From Halarcobacter sp. (GTDB lineage Bacteria > Campylobacterota > Campylobacteria > Campylobacterales > Arcobacteraceae), in assembly GCF_963675975.1 (NCBI RefSeq), contig NZ_OY780939.1, forward strand, positions 1,426,001 through 1,490,000: a stretch of DNA of 64,000 nt, in the 5' to 3' direction. Shown in pieces: positions 25,988 through 34,799 of this stretch. The notes under the pieces are model-generated. The model saw only the letters and a list, made by a program, of their open reading frames with translations, made no database searches and had not been told where the DNA came from. Every line of letters starts with the position of its first letter. Positions within the stretch are counted from its first letter, which is position 1. The translations under genes and the position numbers were made by a program.

Positions 25988-26580
25988 TGGTAAATGAGAA
26001 TAGACTTTTAAATGAAGCAAATAAATATTTTATGGATAAACAATATGATAAAGCTTTATTTATTTATTCACAACTATCATCAACTTTCCCTGAAAATAAA
26101 GAATACCCTATATATGCACTGTTTTGTGATATAGCAAGTGAAGATGAAGAGAAAGCTCAATCTTTATTTGACTATTTTGCAGTTGCAAAAAATGAAAATA
26201 TTGATGATGCAATTGCTTATGTAGAAGATGTAGTAAATGCATATGATGGGGATGTAGATAAAATGATGGAGATTCTAGAAGAATTAACATCATCTACAGT
26301 TGATTCTTTAGATGCAATTAGATATGAAGATTTTAAAAGATTAATAATCTCAAGGGGTTCATTTAGAATTGCATTTGAAGATATAATGTTTTCTACAAAA
26401 GTAGCTATTGAAACAAAAGAGGATTTTTTTGATTTTGTTGATAAGCTTATAGAAAACGATTTTAATAATACAGCTTATTCATATTTAGATGGTTTTAACG
26501 ACTATTTTTCTTATGATTCAAAAATAGAAGAGCTATATAAAAAATTGGAAGATAAAAAAATTGCAACTGATCATAAATAA
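25987..26580 (+). CDS. conserved TPR-like hypothetical protein
   Basis: Cytoplasmic protein of 197 residues without a recognised catalytic motif. The N-terminal part (LLNEANKYFMDKQYDKALFIYSQL) looks like a tetratricopeptide helix pair, and the rest is acidic and helical. It is coupled to the nfu gene by TAATG and overlaps the following murE by 20 bp. I recall a similar protein in this position in other Campylobacterota, but know of no function. Confidence 0.7.
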   Translation: MVNENRLLNEANKYFMDKQYDKALFIYSQLSSTFPENKEYPIYALFCDIASEDEEKAQSLFDYFAVAKNENIDDAIAYVEDVVNAYDGDVDKMMEILEELTSSTVDSLDAIRYEDFKRLIISRGSFRIAFEDIMFSTKVAIETKEDFFDFVDKLIENDFNNTAYSYLDGFNDYFSYDSKIEELYKKLEDKKIATDHK

Positions 26581-27844
26581 TAAAGTATATACTGATAATT
26601 CAAAAGAGGCTGATGAAAATTCATATTTTGTAATCTCTAAACAAAATGAAAAATTTGTTGAAGATGCAAAAAAAAATGGATGTAAAGAGTTTGTTGAAGC
26701 AAAAGATTTAAAAAATCATCTTGATATGTCAAAAATAAAAGTTGTAGGTATAACTGGAACTAACGGTAAAACTACAACAGCAGCAGCTATTTATTCAATG
26801 CTTTTAGATTTGGGATATAAAGTTGCTTTACAAGGTACAAGAGGGTTTTTTATAAATGATGAAAAAGTTGAAGAGTATACTTTAACAACTCCTGTACAAC
26901 TTGGAAATTTTGCACATATTCAAAAAGCACTTGAAAATGGGTGTCAATATTTTATTATGGAAGTTAGTTCCCATGCAATCGAGCAAAAAAGAATTGAAGG
27001 TTTAGATTTTGAACTAAAAGTTCTTACAAATATTACAAGAGATCATTTAGATTATCATAAAACTATAGAAGAGTATATCAGAGTTAAAAACTCATTTTTT
27101 GATGATGAGAGTAAAAAACTTATCAATAAAGATGATAAAAATGCAAAATTTAATACAACTAATGCTTTAACTTATGGTTTAGAAAATCCATCTACATATA
27201 ATGTATCAGCTTATTCATTTAAAAATGGTACAAATGTAATGTTCACTAAAATTGACAAAGTATATTCATATACTTCTAGCTTAATGGGAATATTTAATAT
27301 TTATAACATAATGGCAGCTGTTGCAAGTGTTGATATGATTACTGATAACTCTTTAGAAGAGATTTGTGAAGTTACAGAAAACTTTGCTGGAGTTAGTGGA
27401 AGAATGGAGATAATCTCTAGTGATCCATTAGTAATTGTTGATTTTGCCCATACTCCTGATGGGATGAAAGAGGTTTATGAAAGCTTTAATCACTATGACA
27501 TCATAACTGTATTTGGTGCAGGTGGTGATAGGGATAAAGATAAAAGACCACTTATGGGAAAAATAGCTTCTGATTATGCAAAAACTATAATAGTAACTTC
27601 AGATAATCCTAGATTTGAAGATCCTGATGCTATTATTGAAGATATCTGCGTAGGTATTAAAAACAAAGAAAATCTTTTTGTTGAAGTAAATAGAAAAGAG
27701 GCTATAAAAATTGCAATTGAAATGGGTAAAAAAAATCCAAGCAGTGTAGTTCTTATTTTAGGAAAAGGTGATGAGCCTTATCAAATTATTTATGATAAAA
27801 AAATGCCTTTAGTGGATAAAGATGAGGTATTAAAGCATATCTAA
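26561..27844 (+). CDS. murE: UDP-N-acetylmuramoyl-tripeptide synthetase MurE
   Basis: Cytoplasmic ligase adding meso-diaminopimelate to UDP-MurNAc-L-Ala-D-Glu in peptidoglycan synthesis. It has 427 residues and starts with TTG at 26561, inside the end of the previous gene. The ATP loop is GTNGKTTT (66-73), with LTNITRDHLDYH, FAHTPDGM, GAGGDRDKDKRP and the diaminopimelate-specifying SDNPRFEDP motif, and LGKGDEPYQ near the end. The protein is shorter at the N-terminus than E. coli MurE (about 495), as in other Campylobacterota. It converges with a membrane protein gene with a 4-bp overlap. Confidence 0.93.
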   Translation: MQLIINNKVYTDNSKEADENSYFVISKQNEKFVEDAKKNGCKEFVEAKDLKNHLDMSKIKVVGITGTNGKTTTAAAIYSMLLDLGYKVALQGTRGFFINDEKVEEYTLTTPVQLGNFAHIQKALENGCQYFIMEVSSHAIEQKRIEGLDFELKVLTNITRDHLDYHKTIEEYIRVKNSFFDDESKKLINKDDKNAKFNTTNALTYGLENPSTYNVSAYSFKNGTNVMFTKIDKVYSYTSSLMGIFNIYNIMAAVASVDMITDNSLEEICEVTENFAGVSGRMEIISSDPLVIVDFAHTPDGMKEVYESFNHYDIITVFGAGGDRDKDKRPLMGKIASDYAKTIIVTSDNPRFEDPDAIIEDICVGIKNKENLFVEVNRKEAIKIAIEMGKKNPSSVVLILGKGDEPYQIIYDKKMPLVDKDEVLKHI

Positions 27845-28557
27845 TGATATGCTCTAATAATTACACCTTTTTCATTGTTATTGTCTGACTTTACATAATA
27901 TTGAGATGAAGTTACTATTGTAGCTTCTCCTAATGTTTTCTTTATATACCAAACACTTTCAAGTATTCTTTCACTAGATAAACCAATATTTAAATACTCT
28001 TTGATTTTATCTTTTTGCTCTTGTGTTTTATCACTTAGATTTTTTTCAATATCTTTATAAATAATTGAATCATTTTCAGAGATTAAAGGTACTATTTCAA
28101 ATCTATTGGCTGTTTTATTTTTGATTAAAAACTCATCAAGACTCTCTTTACACTCTTTTATTGGAAGAGAAATTTTTCCATTTTTAAAAGAGTAGCATTT
28201 AAAAGTATCATAGTTTTTTGAATTATATAATTTGTTGAAATAGTTTTTTTCTTCATCTGTTTTATTTGGCTTAACAAAATCTTTTGTATCTTTATTAAAA
28301 AGATATATTGTTACAAAGATTAATATTGCCATAACTGAACCTAATATTAAAAGAAGAGCATTAAAATTTAAGTTATTAAAAGAGAAATTATTTTTTTTAT
28401 TAATAGGTGATTTATTTTGAGTAGGCTTTTTTTTACTCATTTTATCCCTATTATTTGAAGCAGCTTGTATTTGCTCTTTTAATCTGTTTTCAATCTCTTC
28501 TTGACTAAAGGTTTTATCCATAACACCTTTTAGTTCTTCTTTTCTTTTATCTTCCAA
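27841..28557 (-). CDS. single-span membrane protein of the moxR-bat operon
   Basis: Protein of 238 residues with a charged, lysine/asparagine-rich cytoplasmic N-terminus (1-63), one membrane span (about 66-88, LLLILGSVMAILIFVTIYLF) and a soluble external domain of about 150 residues with two cysteines (CYSFKNGKISLPIKEC). No family is recognised. It lies 11 bp downstream of the VWA gene and is probably the last gene of the MoxR-DUF58-VWA operon. Its stop overlaps the murE end by 4 bp in opposite direction. Confidence 0.65.
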   Translation of the reverse strand: MEDKRKEELKGVMDKTFSQEEIENRLKEQIQAASNNRDKMSKKKPTQNKSPINKKNNFSFNNLNFNALLLILGSVMAILIFVTIYLFNKDTKDFVKPNKTDEEKNYFNKLYNSKNYDTFKCYSFKNGKISLPIKECKESLDEFLIKNKTANRFEIVPLISENDSIIYKDIEKNLSDKTQEQKDKIKEYLNIGLSSERILESVWYIKKTLGEATIVTSSQYYVKSDNNNEKGVIIRAYH

Positions 28558-28568
28558 AACTTACCTTA

Positions 28569-29483
28569 TTATTCTTTATTTTTTAAATAAATATAGATTA
28601 TTAATGCAATGATAGCTAAAAAGAGTGGATAGAAAAATAAATACTCTTTTAGGGTGATTTTATTGTTTTCTATTTTACTTTTTTCTAATAAGTCTATTCT
28701 TTTATAAATCTCACTTAAATCATCTTTTGAGTAGGCAATATAAGATTTTCCATTTGTTTCATTTGAGATTTTATTTAACATGATTTTATTTGAGTTTCCA
28801 ATTCCAACAGTGTATACTTTTATAGAATACTTTTTTAGAAGTTTTATTATGATCTCAAGGGGAATATTACTAGCATTGTCTTCACCATCACTAAGTAAAA
28901 TTACTATTTTAGATTTTGCTTTTGATTCTTTTAAAATATTTACAGATGAAGCTAAAGAGTCTAACATTGCAGTTTTATCTCCAACTATTCCAACTTCTAA
29001 ATAATCCACAATCTCTTTTTGTGCTTCTTTATCAAAGCTAAGTGGAGTTGCCATCATAACTGATGTTCCAAAAACTACAATAGCAATATTGTCATTTACT
29101 CTTTTTGGAATAAAATCTTTTACAATCTCTTTTACAACATCAAATCTTTGTTCATTTTCATTTGCTCTATTTAGACCTCTTTCTTTCATAGAACCACTAG
29201 TATCCAAACTAAGAACAATATCTATTCCATCATTTTTTATAAGTTGAGTATTTAATTGTTTATATGGAGATGCTAAAGCAATAATTGAACCTATTATTAC
29301 TAGATATTTCAAGATTGAGGTTAAAATAACTGATTTACGTTTACTTTGTGAAAATATATTTAAATGGGGAATAATATATGTTGGAATTTTAGCTTTACAA
29401 AATATTGAACAAAAAACAAAAAGTAATATCAATAAAAGTAAATAAGGGTATTCAAATTTTATACTTAATAAATAATCAAACAT
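28569..29483 (-). CDS. VWA-domain membrane protein, BatA-like
   Basis: Protein of 304 residues with two N-terminal spans (about 10-30 and 53-74), a von Willebrand factor A domain (about 87-265) and a C-terminal span (about 283-300). The MIDAS metal site is D94-x-S96-x-S98 in LSLDTSGSMK, with the downstream LLSDGEDN. The order fits BatA of the Bacteroides aerotolerance-type operons, where MoxR ATPases act on VWA partners. It overlaps the preceding DUF4381-like gene by 8 bp. The target of this MoxR-VWA system is unknown. Confidence 0.85.
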   Translation of the reverse strand: MFDYLLSIKFEYPYLLLLILLFVFCSIFCKAKIPTYIIPHLNIFSQSKRKSVILTSILKYLVIIGSIIALASPYKQLNTQLIKNDGIDIVLSLDTSGSMKERGLNRANENEQRFDVVKEIVKDFIPKRVNDNIAIVVFGTSVMMATPLSFDKEAQKEIVDYLEVGIVGDKTAMLDSLASSVNILKESKAKSKIVILLSDGEDNASNIPLEIIIKLLKKYSIKVYTVGIGNSNKIMLNKISNETNGKSYIAYSKDDLSEIYKRIDLLEKSKIENNKITLKEYLFFYPLFLAIIALIIYIYLKNKE

Positions 29484-29862
29484 CTACATTATCCATAAAT
29501 CTTCCAAAAAGGATTTTAAAATTATCATTTAAAGGTTCCACATCTTTTTTATATTTGTATGATTCTAACTCTTCTATTAACTCATTTGAAAGTTTCTTTT
29601 CCCTATCACTTTGACTAATAAGTCTTGCATATTTAGTAATAGTATAAGCAGCTGTTTTAGAATCACTTAAATCAAGGTTTTTTAATATAGTGTAATACTC
29701 TTTTTTCTTATTCTTTTTTCTAGTTAGAAAATATCTAATAAGTATAAAAAGAAGAATAAAAACTACAAGGGAACCTATTATCCATAAAAACATATAAATA
29801 TATAAAGAGTAATCAGGTATATCAACTAACTCTTTAATATCATTGATTTTTATTTCATTCAT
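29476..29862 (-). CDS. small membrane protein, DUF4381-like
   Basis: Protein of 128 residues with one strong membrane span (about 20-46, a run of I, L, F and V) followed by a basic stretch (LTRKKNKKK) and a helical cytoplasmic part. It lies between the DUF58 and VWA genes, where DUF4381 proteins usually occur in MoxR operons. Starts and stops overlap with both neighbours. Assignment rests mainly on position and topology. Confidence 0.65.
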   Translation of the reverse strand: MNEIKINDIKELVDIPDYSLYIYMFLWIIGSLVVFILLFILIRYFLTRKKNKKKEYYTILKNLDLSDSKTAAYTITKYARLISQSDREKKLSNELIEELESYKYKKDVEPLNDNFKILFGRFMDNVDV

Positions 29863-30695
29863 TATTTCATCAACCTTAACAGTTTTGGTAAAGGCTCTTC
29901 GTTTGTATATATTTTTGTAAACTTAATACCACACTTTTGAAAATGCTCATAAAGTTTGTGGTCGTTTGCTTTTACTCTTTTTTGATACTCTTTTATCATA
30001 GCTTTATCAATATTCCCATCAAAAGTTTGATTAGTGGCTGGGTCTACTAGATTTACATTTCCTAATTCAAAGGGTTGCTCTTCAAATTTATCCCTTACCA
30101 TAATAGCTATAATCTCATGTTTTCTACTAAGAAGTTTAAAATCAAGATTCTCTATATCAAAAAAATCACCAACAAGAAAAATAATAGATTTTTTTCTAAT
30201 CTTTTTAAAAAGTTCATCACTTAAATTTTTTAAATCAACACTTTTACCTATACAATCATAATTAAAAATTTTTTCACTCATCATTGTAACAGCAAAATTT
30301 CTTTTAGATTTTTTTGTACAAAGTTCTAAAGATTCATTTGCAATAAATGAAGAAAAAGGGTCCCCTTGTTTTACACAAGAGTATCCAAGTATAGAACAAA
30401 TCTCAGTTACTAATTCTTGTTTAAATCTTTTTGAACCAAAATATATTGAACCATTTAAAATAGGAACAATATTTATATTTAACTCTTTTTGGGCATGGAA
30501 CACTTTTACAAAAGGTTTTTTAAACTTTGCAGAGATTAGCCAATCTATTTTTTTAACATCTTCACCATATTCATACTCTTTTAGCTCTAAAAAATCATAC
30601 CCTTCACCTTTTAATAAAGATGAATTGTTTCCTATGATTTCAGAAAATATATTTCTTCTGGTTTTGATTATGATTTTTTTTAAAGTTTTATTCAT
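29862..30695 (-). CDS. DUF58 domain protein
   Basis: Cytoplasmic protein of 277 residues with the DUF58 core: GEGYDFLELKEYEYGEDVKKIDW, then SAKFKKPFVKVF. These proteins nearly always follow a moxR gene. Fold predictions for DUF58 suggest a VWA-like C-terminal part. It starts 3 bp after the moxR stop and its stop touches the next start. Role: an unknown partner of the MoxR chaperone ATPase. Confidence 0.87.
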   Translation of the reverse strand: MNKTLKKIIIKTRRNIFSEIIGNNSSLLKGEGYDFLELKEYEYGEDVKKIDWLISAKFKKPFVKVFHAQKELNINIVPILNGSIYFGSKRFKQELVTEICSILGYSCVKQGDPFSSFIANESLELCTKKSKRNFAVTMMSEKIFNYDCIGKSVDLKNLSDELFKKIRKKSIIFLVGDFFDIENLDFKLLSRKHEIIAIMVRDKFEEQPFELGNVNLVDPATNQTFDGNIDKAMIKEYQKRVKANDHKLYEHFQKCGIKFTKIYTNEEPLPKLLRLMK

Positions 30696-30698
30696 AGA

Positions 30699-31649
30699 TT
30701 ATGGAATATCAATTTTTTCTAATACTTTTTGGATTAAATCATCAACTTTTATATCCATAGCTTCTGCTTCATATGTTAGGATAATTCTATGTCTTAATAC
30801 ATTTTTTGCAACTAAAGCTATATCAATAGGACTAACATAATTATTCCCTCTAATAAATGCCATAGCTTTTACAGCTTTAAACATATCAATAGTCGCCCTT
30901 GGACTTGCACCAAATTGGATATAATCTTTTATCTCATCAAGATTATAGTTTTCTGGTTCTCTTGTTGCACATATAATATCTACAATATATTTTTCCAATT
31001 CACTATCAATATGTACATTTTGTACCTCATGTTTAAGGGTTAATAATACATCTTTATTTATAATTTTGTTTAGTTCTAAAATCTCATTTGAAGTTACTTT
31101 TTTTGCTATTTCGTATTCTTCTTCTTTTGTGTTATATCCAACAACAATCTTAAACATAAATCTGTCAAGTTGAGCTTCTGGTAAAGAATAAGCTCCCTCT
31201 TGTTCAATTGGATTTTGTGTTGCTAAAACTAAAAATGGTGAATCCACTGTAAAAGTATCGTCTGCAATAGTAACTTGTCTTTCTTGCATAACTTCAAGTA
31301 AAGCTGATTGAACTTTTGCAGGAGCTCTGTTTATCTCATCTGCTAATAAAAGGTTTGTAAAAATAGGACCTCTTTTTATTTTGAAGTCACCACTTTTCAT
31401 ATCATAAATTTGAGCACCAATAATATCACTTGGTAATAAATCGGGTGTAAATTGAACCCTTTTAAATTTTAAATCAATTACATCTGCTACTGTTTTTACA
31501 GTTGTAGTTTTAGCAAGTCCAGGCACACCTTCTAAAAGTATATGTCCATTTGTTAATAACCCTATTAAAATAGAATTAACCATATCTTCTTGACCAATTA
31601 CAACTTTAGATATTTCATTTTTTATTTCTGTGATTTTTGTATATAACAT
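30699..31649 (-). CDS. MoxR-family AAA+ ATPase
   Basis: AAA+ chaperone-like ATPase of 316 residues. The Walker A variant is GVPGLAKT (41-48), Walker B lies in LLLADEINRAPAKVQSALLEVMQER, and sensor 1 in LATQNPIEQEGAY. The lid domain carries the family SPRATIDMFKA segment. It heads the operon moxR-DUF58-DUF4381-VWA-membrane protein. MoxR ATPases activate or assemble VWA-containing partners; the client here is not known. The 226 bp upstream (31650-31875) contain the divergent promoters for moxR and fqrB. Confidence 0.93.
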   Translation of the reverse strand: MLYTKITEIKNEISKVVIGQEDMVNSILIGLLTNGHILLEGVPGLAKTTTVKTVADVIDLKFKRVQFTPDLLPSDIIGAQIYDMKSGDFKIKRGPIFTNLLLADEINRAPAKVQSALLEVMQERQVTIADDTFTVDSPFLVLATQNPIEQEGAYSLPEAQLDRFMFKIVVGYNTKEEEYEIAKKVTSNEILELNKIINKDVLLTLKHEVQNVHIDSELEKYIVDIICATREPENYNLDEIKDYIQFGASPRATIDMFKAVKAMAFIRGNNYVSPIDIALVAKNVLRHRIILTYEAEAMDIKVDDLIQKVLEKIDIP

Positions 31650-31875
31650 TTAGCTCTTCTTCAACGTAAGTATAAATTTGCGTTATTCTATCAAAAGTAA
31701 GGTTTTAACAGCTTAAAATAGATTCTTAAAAATAACTTAAAATACACTTTATAAAAAGTAGTTAAATCTGAGTTCAGACTCAAAAAAATTTGAATAAAAA
31801 TTAGACAACAAATTCTTGAATATATTATTTTATGGATTATAATGAAAATATAACAAAATCTAAAAGGAGATTGAT

Positions 31876-32850
31876 ATGAAAAATGTATATGATATAGCAA
31901 TTATTGGTGCCGGACCAGCAGGCATTGCAACATCATGTGAGGCAGTCATCTTCGGTGTTAAAAATATTTTGATGTTTGAAAAGGGGGATAATCATTCACA
32001 AACAATTAGAAAATATTTTAACGATAACAAACCAGTGGATAAAGATTGGAAAGGCATAAAGGTTGATTTAAAAGGTCATATAGATTTTGAAGATGGTACA
32101 AAAGAGAGTACATTAGATCTTTTTGAGGAATCTTTAGAAAAAAAACTTATTGATGCAAAATTCAACACAGAGATTTCAAAAATAAGTAGATTAAAAAACA
32201 GATTTAAAATTATAACTACAACAGGAGAATCTTATTTTGCCAAAAAAATTGTTGTAGCAATAGGAAAAATGGGGAAACCAAATAAACCAAGTTATAAAAT
32301 ACCAGCTTCTTTAAAATCCCGTGCAAACCATACAATCTCAGATTGTAAAGGAAATGAAGATGTCTTAGTAGTAGGTGGTGGAGATAGTGCATGTGAATAT
32401 GCATATTTTATCCATCAAGATAATAATGTGACTTTTAACTATAGAAGAGAAGAGATAACAAAAGCAAATCCTAAAAACATAAAAAACCTAATGAACTGTG
32501 TTGAAGATGGTGAGATAAAAGCAAAACTTGGAATTGATATAGAAAAGCTTGAAGATGAAGAGGGTAAATTTAAAGTATTTTATAATGATGGTACAATTGA
32601 AAAATACGACAGAATTATTTATGCTTTAGGTGGTGTAACACCAAAAGAGTTCTTAAAAAGTTGTTGTGTGCAGTTAGATGAAAAAGAGAAACCATTTATT
32701 GATGAAAAAAATTTAAACTGTGATGGAATATATTTAGCAGGAGATATTTGTGGTTCAATTGGTGGCTCAATAGCCCTTGCTTTAAATCATGGTTATAATG
32801 TAGTTACTGATTGTGTAGTTCATGAAGAAGTAGAAGAGATAAGTGCATAA
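31876..32850 (+). CDS. fqrB: FqrB-like NAD(P)H:flavodoxin/quinone oxidoreductase
   Basis: FAD protein of 324 residues with the thioredoxin-reductase fold but without the CxxC pair, so not a thioredoxin reductase. The FAD motif is IIGAGPAGIAT (9-19), GKMGKPNKPSYKIP lies in the middle, the NAD(P) motif is VVGGGDSACEYA (about 168-179), and the C-terminal AGDICGSIGGSI contacts FAD. It closely resembles Helicobacter HP1164 (FqrB), which couples flavodoxin reduced by pyruvate oxidoreductase to NADPH formation. Single gene ending in a bidirectional terminator. Confidence 0.75.
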   Translation: MKNVYDIAIIGAGPAGIATSCEAVIFGVKNILMFEKGDNHSQTIRKYFNDNKPVDKDWKGIKVDLKGHIDFEDGTKESTLDLFEESLEKKLIDAKFNTEISKISRLKNRFKIITTTGESYFAKKIVVAIGKMGKPNKPSYKIPASLKSRANHTISDCKGNEDVLVVGGGDSACEYAYFIHQDNNVTFNYRREEITKANPKNIKNLMNCVEDGEIKAKLGIDIEKLEDEEGKFKVFYNDGTIEKYDRIIYALGGVTPKEFLKSCCVQLDEKEKPFIDEKNLNCDGIYLAGDICGSIGGSIALALNHGYNVVTDCVVHEEVEEISA

Positions 32851-32851
32851 A

Positions 32852-32876
32852 AGATAAAAGGGTAATCCTTTTATCT
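32852..32876. terminator. bidirectional terminator between fqrB and the hydrolase gene
   Basis: AGATAAAAGG pairs perfectly with CCTTTTATCT around a 5-base loop, between two convergent genes and overlapping the hydrolase stop codon. Confidence 0.75.
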
Positions 32877-33765
32877 AATATTTACAAAAAAAGTTTTTTA
32901 ATTCTTCAATCACTTCTTTTGGCTTCTCTTCAGGTAAAAAATGCCCGCACTCCAAAGTTTTCCCTTGTATATCTGTTGCATAATCTTTCCAGACTTTTAA
33001 AACATCATAGGTTTTATTTACAAAACCTTTTTTACCCCATAATACTAATAAAGGAGTATCAATTTTTCTCTTTCTATCTTTTTTATCATCACTCATATCA
33101 ATAGAGGCTGCTGCTCTATAATCTTCACAAGTTGCATGAATGGAGTCTTTGTCAAAACATCTGATATATTCTTTTATAGCTTCTTTATTAAACTTTTTAT
33201 CATATGTAACTTCTTTATCACTCCATCTTTTTAGTTTCTCTTCTAAATAAAAAGCAGGATTAGACCCAATCATAGTTTCAGGAAGATTATCTGGTTGTAT
33301 TAGAAAAAACCAATGATAATACCCTGTAGCAAAATCTTGGTCTGTATTTTTAAACATATGATATGTAGGAGCGATATCCATAACACAAGCTTTTAAAATA
33401 TTTTTAGGATAATCTAAACAAAGTCTGTGGGTTACTCTAGCTCCTCTGTCATGACCTGCAACAAAAAACTCATCATATCCTAAATGTTGCATAAGTTCAA
33501 TCATATCTTTTGCCATAGTTTTTTTTGAATAGTTTTCATGGTTTTCTAAACCCTTTGGTTTTGAACTATCTCCATAACCTCTTAAATCAGGACATACTAT
33601 ATAAAAAGAGTTTGCTAGTTCATCTGCAACTTTGTGCCACATAGTATGTGTTTGAGGATATCCATGGATTAATAAAAGAGCTTTTCCTACACCTGCATGT
33701 TTATAATTAATTGTTACATCATCTAGGTGTAGTTTATCTTCTTTAAAAATATTTGAAAAAAGCAT
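32875..33765 (-). CDS. alpha/beta hydrolase, fluoroacetate/haloacetate dehalogenase-like
   Basis: Alpha/beta hydrolase of 296 residues. The nucleophile is an aspartate, D106 in GHDRGAR, not the serine of esterases. The set known from fluoroacetate dehalogenase is complete: R107 and R110 (carboxylate clamp), D130 (acid), H151 and W152 plus Y216 (halide pocket), and H275 (base, CGHFLPEE). HGYPQTHTMWH (34-44) provides the oxyanion region. The likely reaction is hydrolysis of a carbon-halogen bond in haloacetates to glycolate. Epoxide hydrolases share the aspartate but not this halide pocket. It is a single gene with RBS AAGGAG. Confidence 0.8.
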   Translation of the reverse strand: MLFSNIFKEDKLHLDDVTINYKHAGVGKALLLIHGYPQTHTMWHKVADELANSFYIVCPDLRGYGDSSKPKGLENHENYSKKTMAKDMIELMQHLGYDEFFVAGHDRGARVTHRLCLDYPKNILKACVMDIAPTYHMFKNTDQDFATGYYHWFFLIQPDNLPETMIGSNPAFYLEEKLKRWSDKEVTYDKKFNKEAIKEYIRCFDKDSIHATCEDYRAAASIDMSDDKKDRKRKIDTPLLVLWGKKGFVNKTYDVLKVWKDYATDIQGKTLECGHFLPEEKPKEVIEELKNFFCKY

Positions 33766-33893
33766 AAAACTCCTTTTTTAAATAGTTTAGCAAAATATTT
33801 AAGAATATTTATAAAATATTAATGAAAATAAATCACTTCAAGAAAGATTAAAGTTAACTTAGATAAAATCACGACTCTATTTTAAATAGAAAA

Positions 33894-33962
33894 CCTCACA
33901 TGTGTCAATCCTGGTATGGGTTGTGACAAGTTAATTGTACTTGCCATTAAGGGGCACAGAGG
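33894..33962 (+). promoter_or_regulatory. structured 5' leader of rpsB-tsf
   Basis: The 5' region of rpsB can fold as a multibranch structure. CCTC (33894-33897) pairs with GAGG (33959-33962) and encloses three hairpins: one around TGGTAT with AATCC/GGGTT, one CAAGT/ACTTG, and one TGCC/GGCA. Ribosomal protein operons are often autoregulated through such leaders. Binding by S2 is inferred; other roles are possible. Confidence 0.4.
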
Positions 33963-33996
33963 CTAAACCCTAAAAAATATAAAACAAGGAAAAACT

Positions 33997-34797
33997 ATGG
34001 TTACAATGAAAGACCTATTAGAATGTGGTGTACACTTCGGACACCAAACAAGAAGATGGAATCCAAAAATGAAAAAATTCATTTTCGGTGTAAGAAAAAA
34101 TATTTATATTATTGACTTACAAAAAACGTTAAGATATTTCAGATATACATATAATGTAGTTAGAGATGCAGCAGCAGAAGGTCAAACAATGATTTTCGTT
34201 GGTACAAAGAAACAAGCTAGCCAAGCTGTTAAAGATGCAGCTATCAAATGTGGAATGCCTTATGTAAACCACAGATGGTTAGGTGGAATGTTAACTAACT
34301 ACGGAACAATTAAAAAATCAATCAGAAAATTAGAAGTAATTAAGAAAATGAGAGAAGAAGGTCAATTAGATCTTTTAACTAAAAAAGAAGCTTTAATGCT
34401 TACAAGAAAAGAAGAAAAATTAGAACTTTATCTTGGTGGTATTAAAGAGATGAACAAACTTCCAGATATGATGTTTGTTTTAGATGCAGTAAAAGAAAAA
34501 ATTGCTATTCAAGAAGCTAGAAGATTAGGAATCAAAGTAGTTGCACCATTAGATACTAACTGTGACCCAGACGTTGTTGACTATCCAATCCCAGGAAACG
34601 ACGATGCAATCAGATCTATTCAATTATTTTGTAACGAAATGGCTGAAGCAATGAACGAAGGTAAAGCTGCATTAGCTGATGAAGCTGGTGAAGAGATTCC
34701 AGTTTCTGAAGAAGAAGCACAAGAAGTAGTTGCTGAAGCAGTATCTGAAGGTGAAGCTGAAGCAGTAGAAACTGAAGAAAAAACAGAGGAAGCATAA
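33997..34797 (+). CDS. rpsB: 30S ribosomal protein S2
   Basis: Ribosomal protein S2, 266 residues. [23 protein letters not shown] at the start is here given only in part as the family signature [29 protein letters not shown] and [11 protein letters not shown] are conserved, as is the [21 protein letters not shown] region. The C-terminus has an acidic tail of about 45 residues rich in E and A. RBS is AAGGA. It is followed 2 bp later by tsf, the usual pairing. Confidence 0.98.
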   Translation: MVTMKDLLECGVHFGHQTRRWNPKMKKFIFGVRKNIYIIDLQKTLRYFRYTYNVVRDAAAEGQTMIFVGTKKQASQAVKDAAIKCGMPYVNHRWLGGMLTNYGTIKKSIRKLEVIKKMREEGQLDLLTKKEALMLTRKEEKLELYLGGIKEMNKLPDMMFVLDAVKEKIAIQEARRLGIKVVAPLDTNCDPDVVDYPIPGNDDAIRSIQLFCNEMAEAMNEGKAALADEAGEEIPVSEEEAQEVVAEAVSEGEAEAVETEEKTEEA

Positions 34798-34799
34798 TT

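Noticed and set aside
31876-32850. Thioredoxin reductase.
   Set aside because: The fold matches but the redox CxxC pair is missing; the sequence is closer to FqrB.
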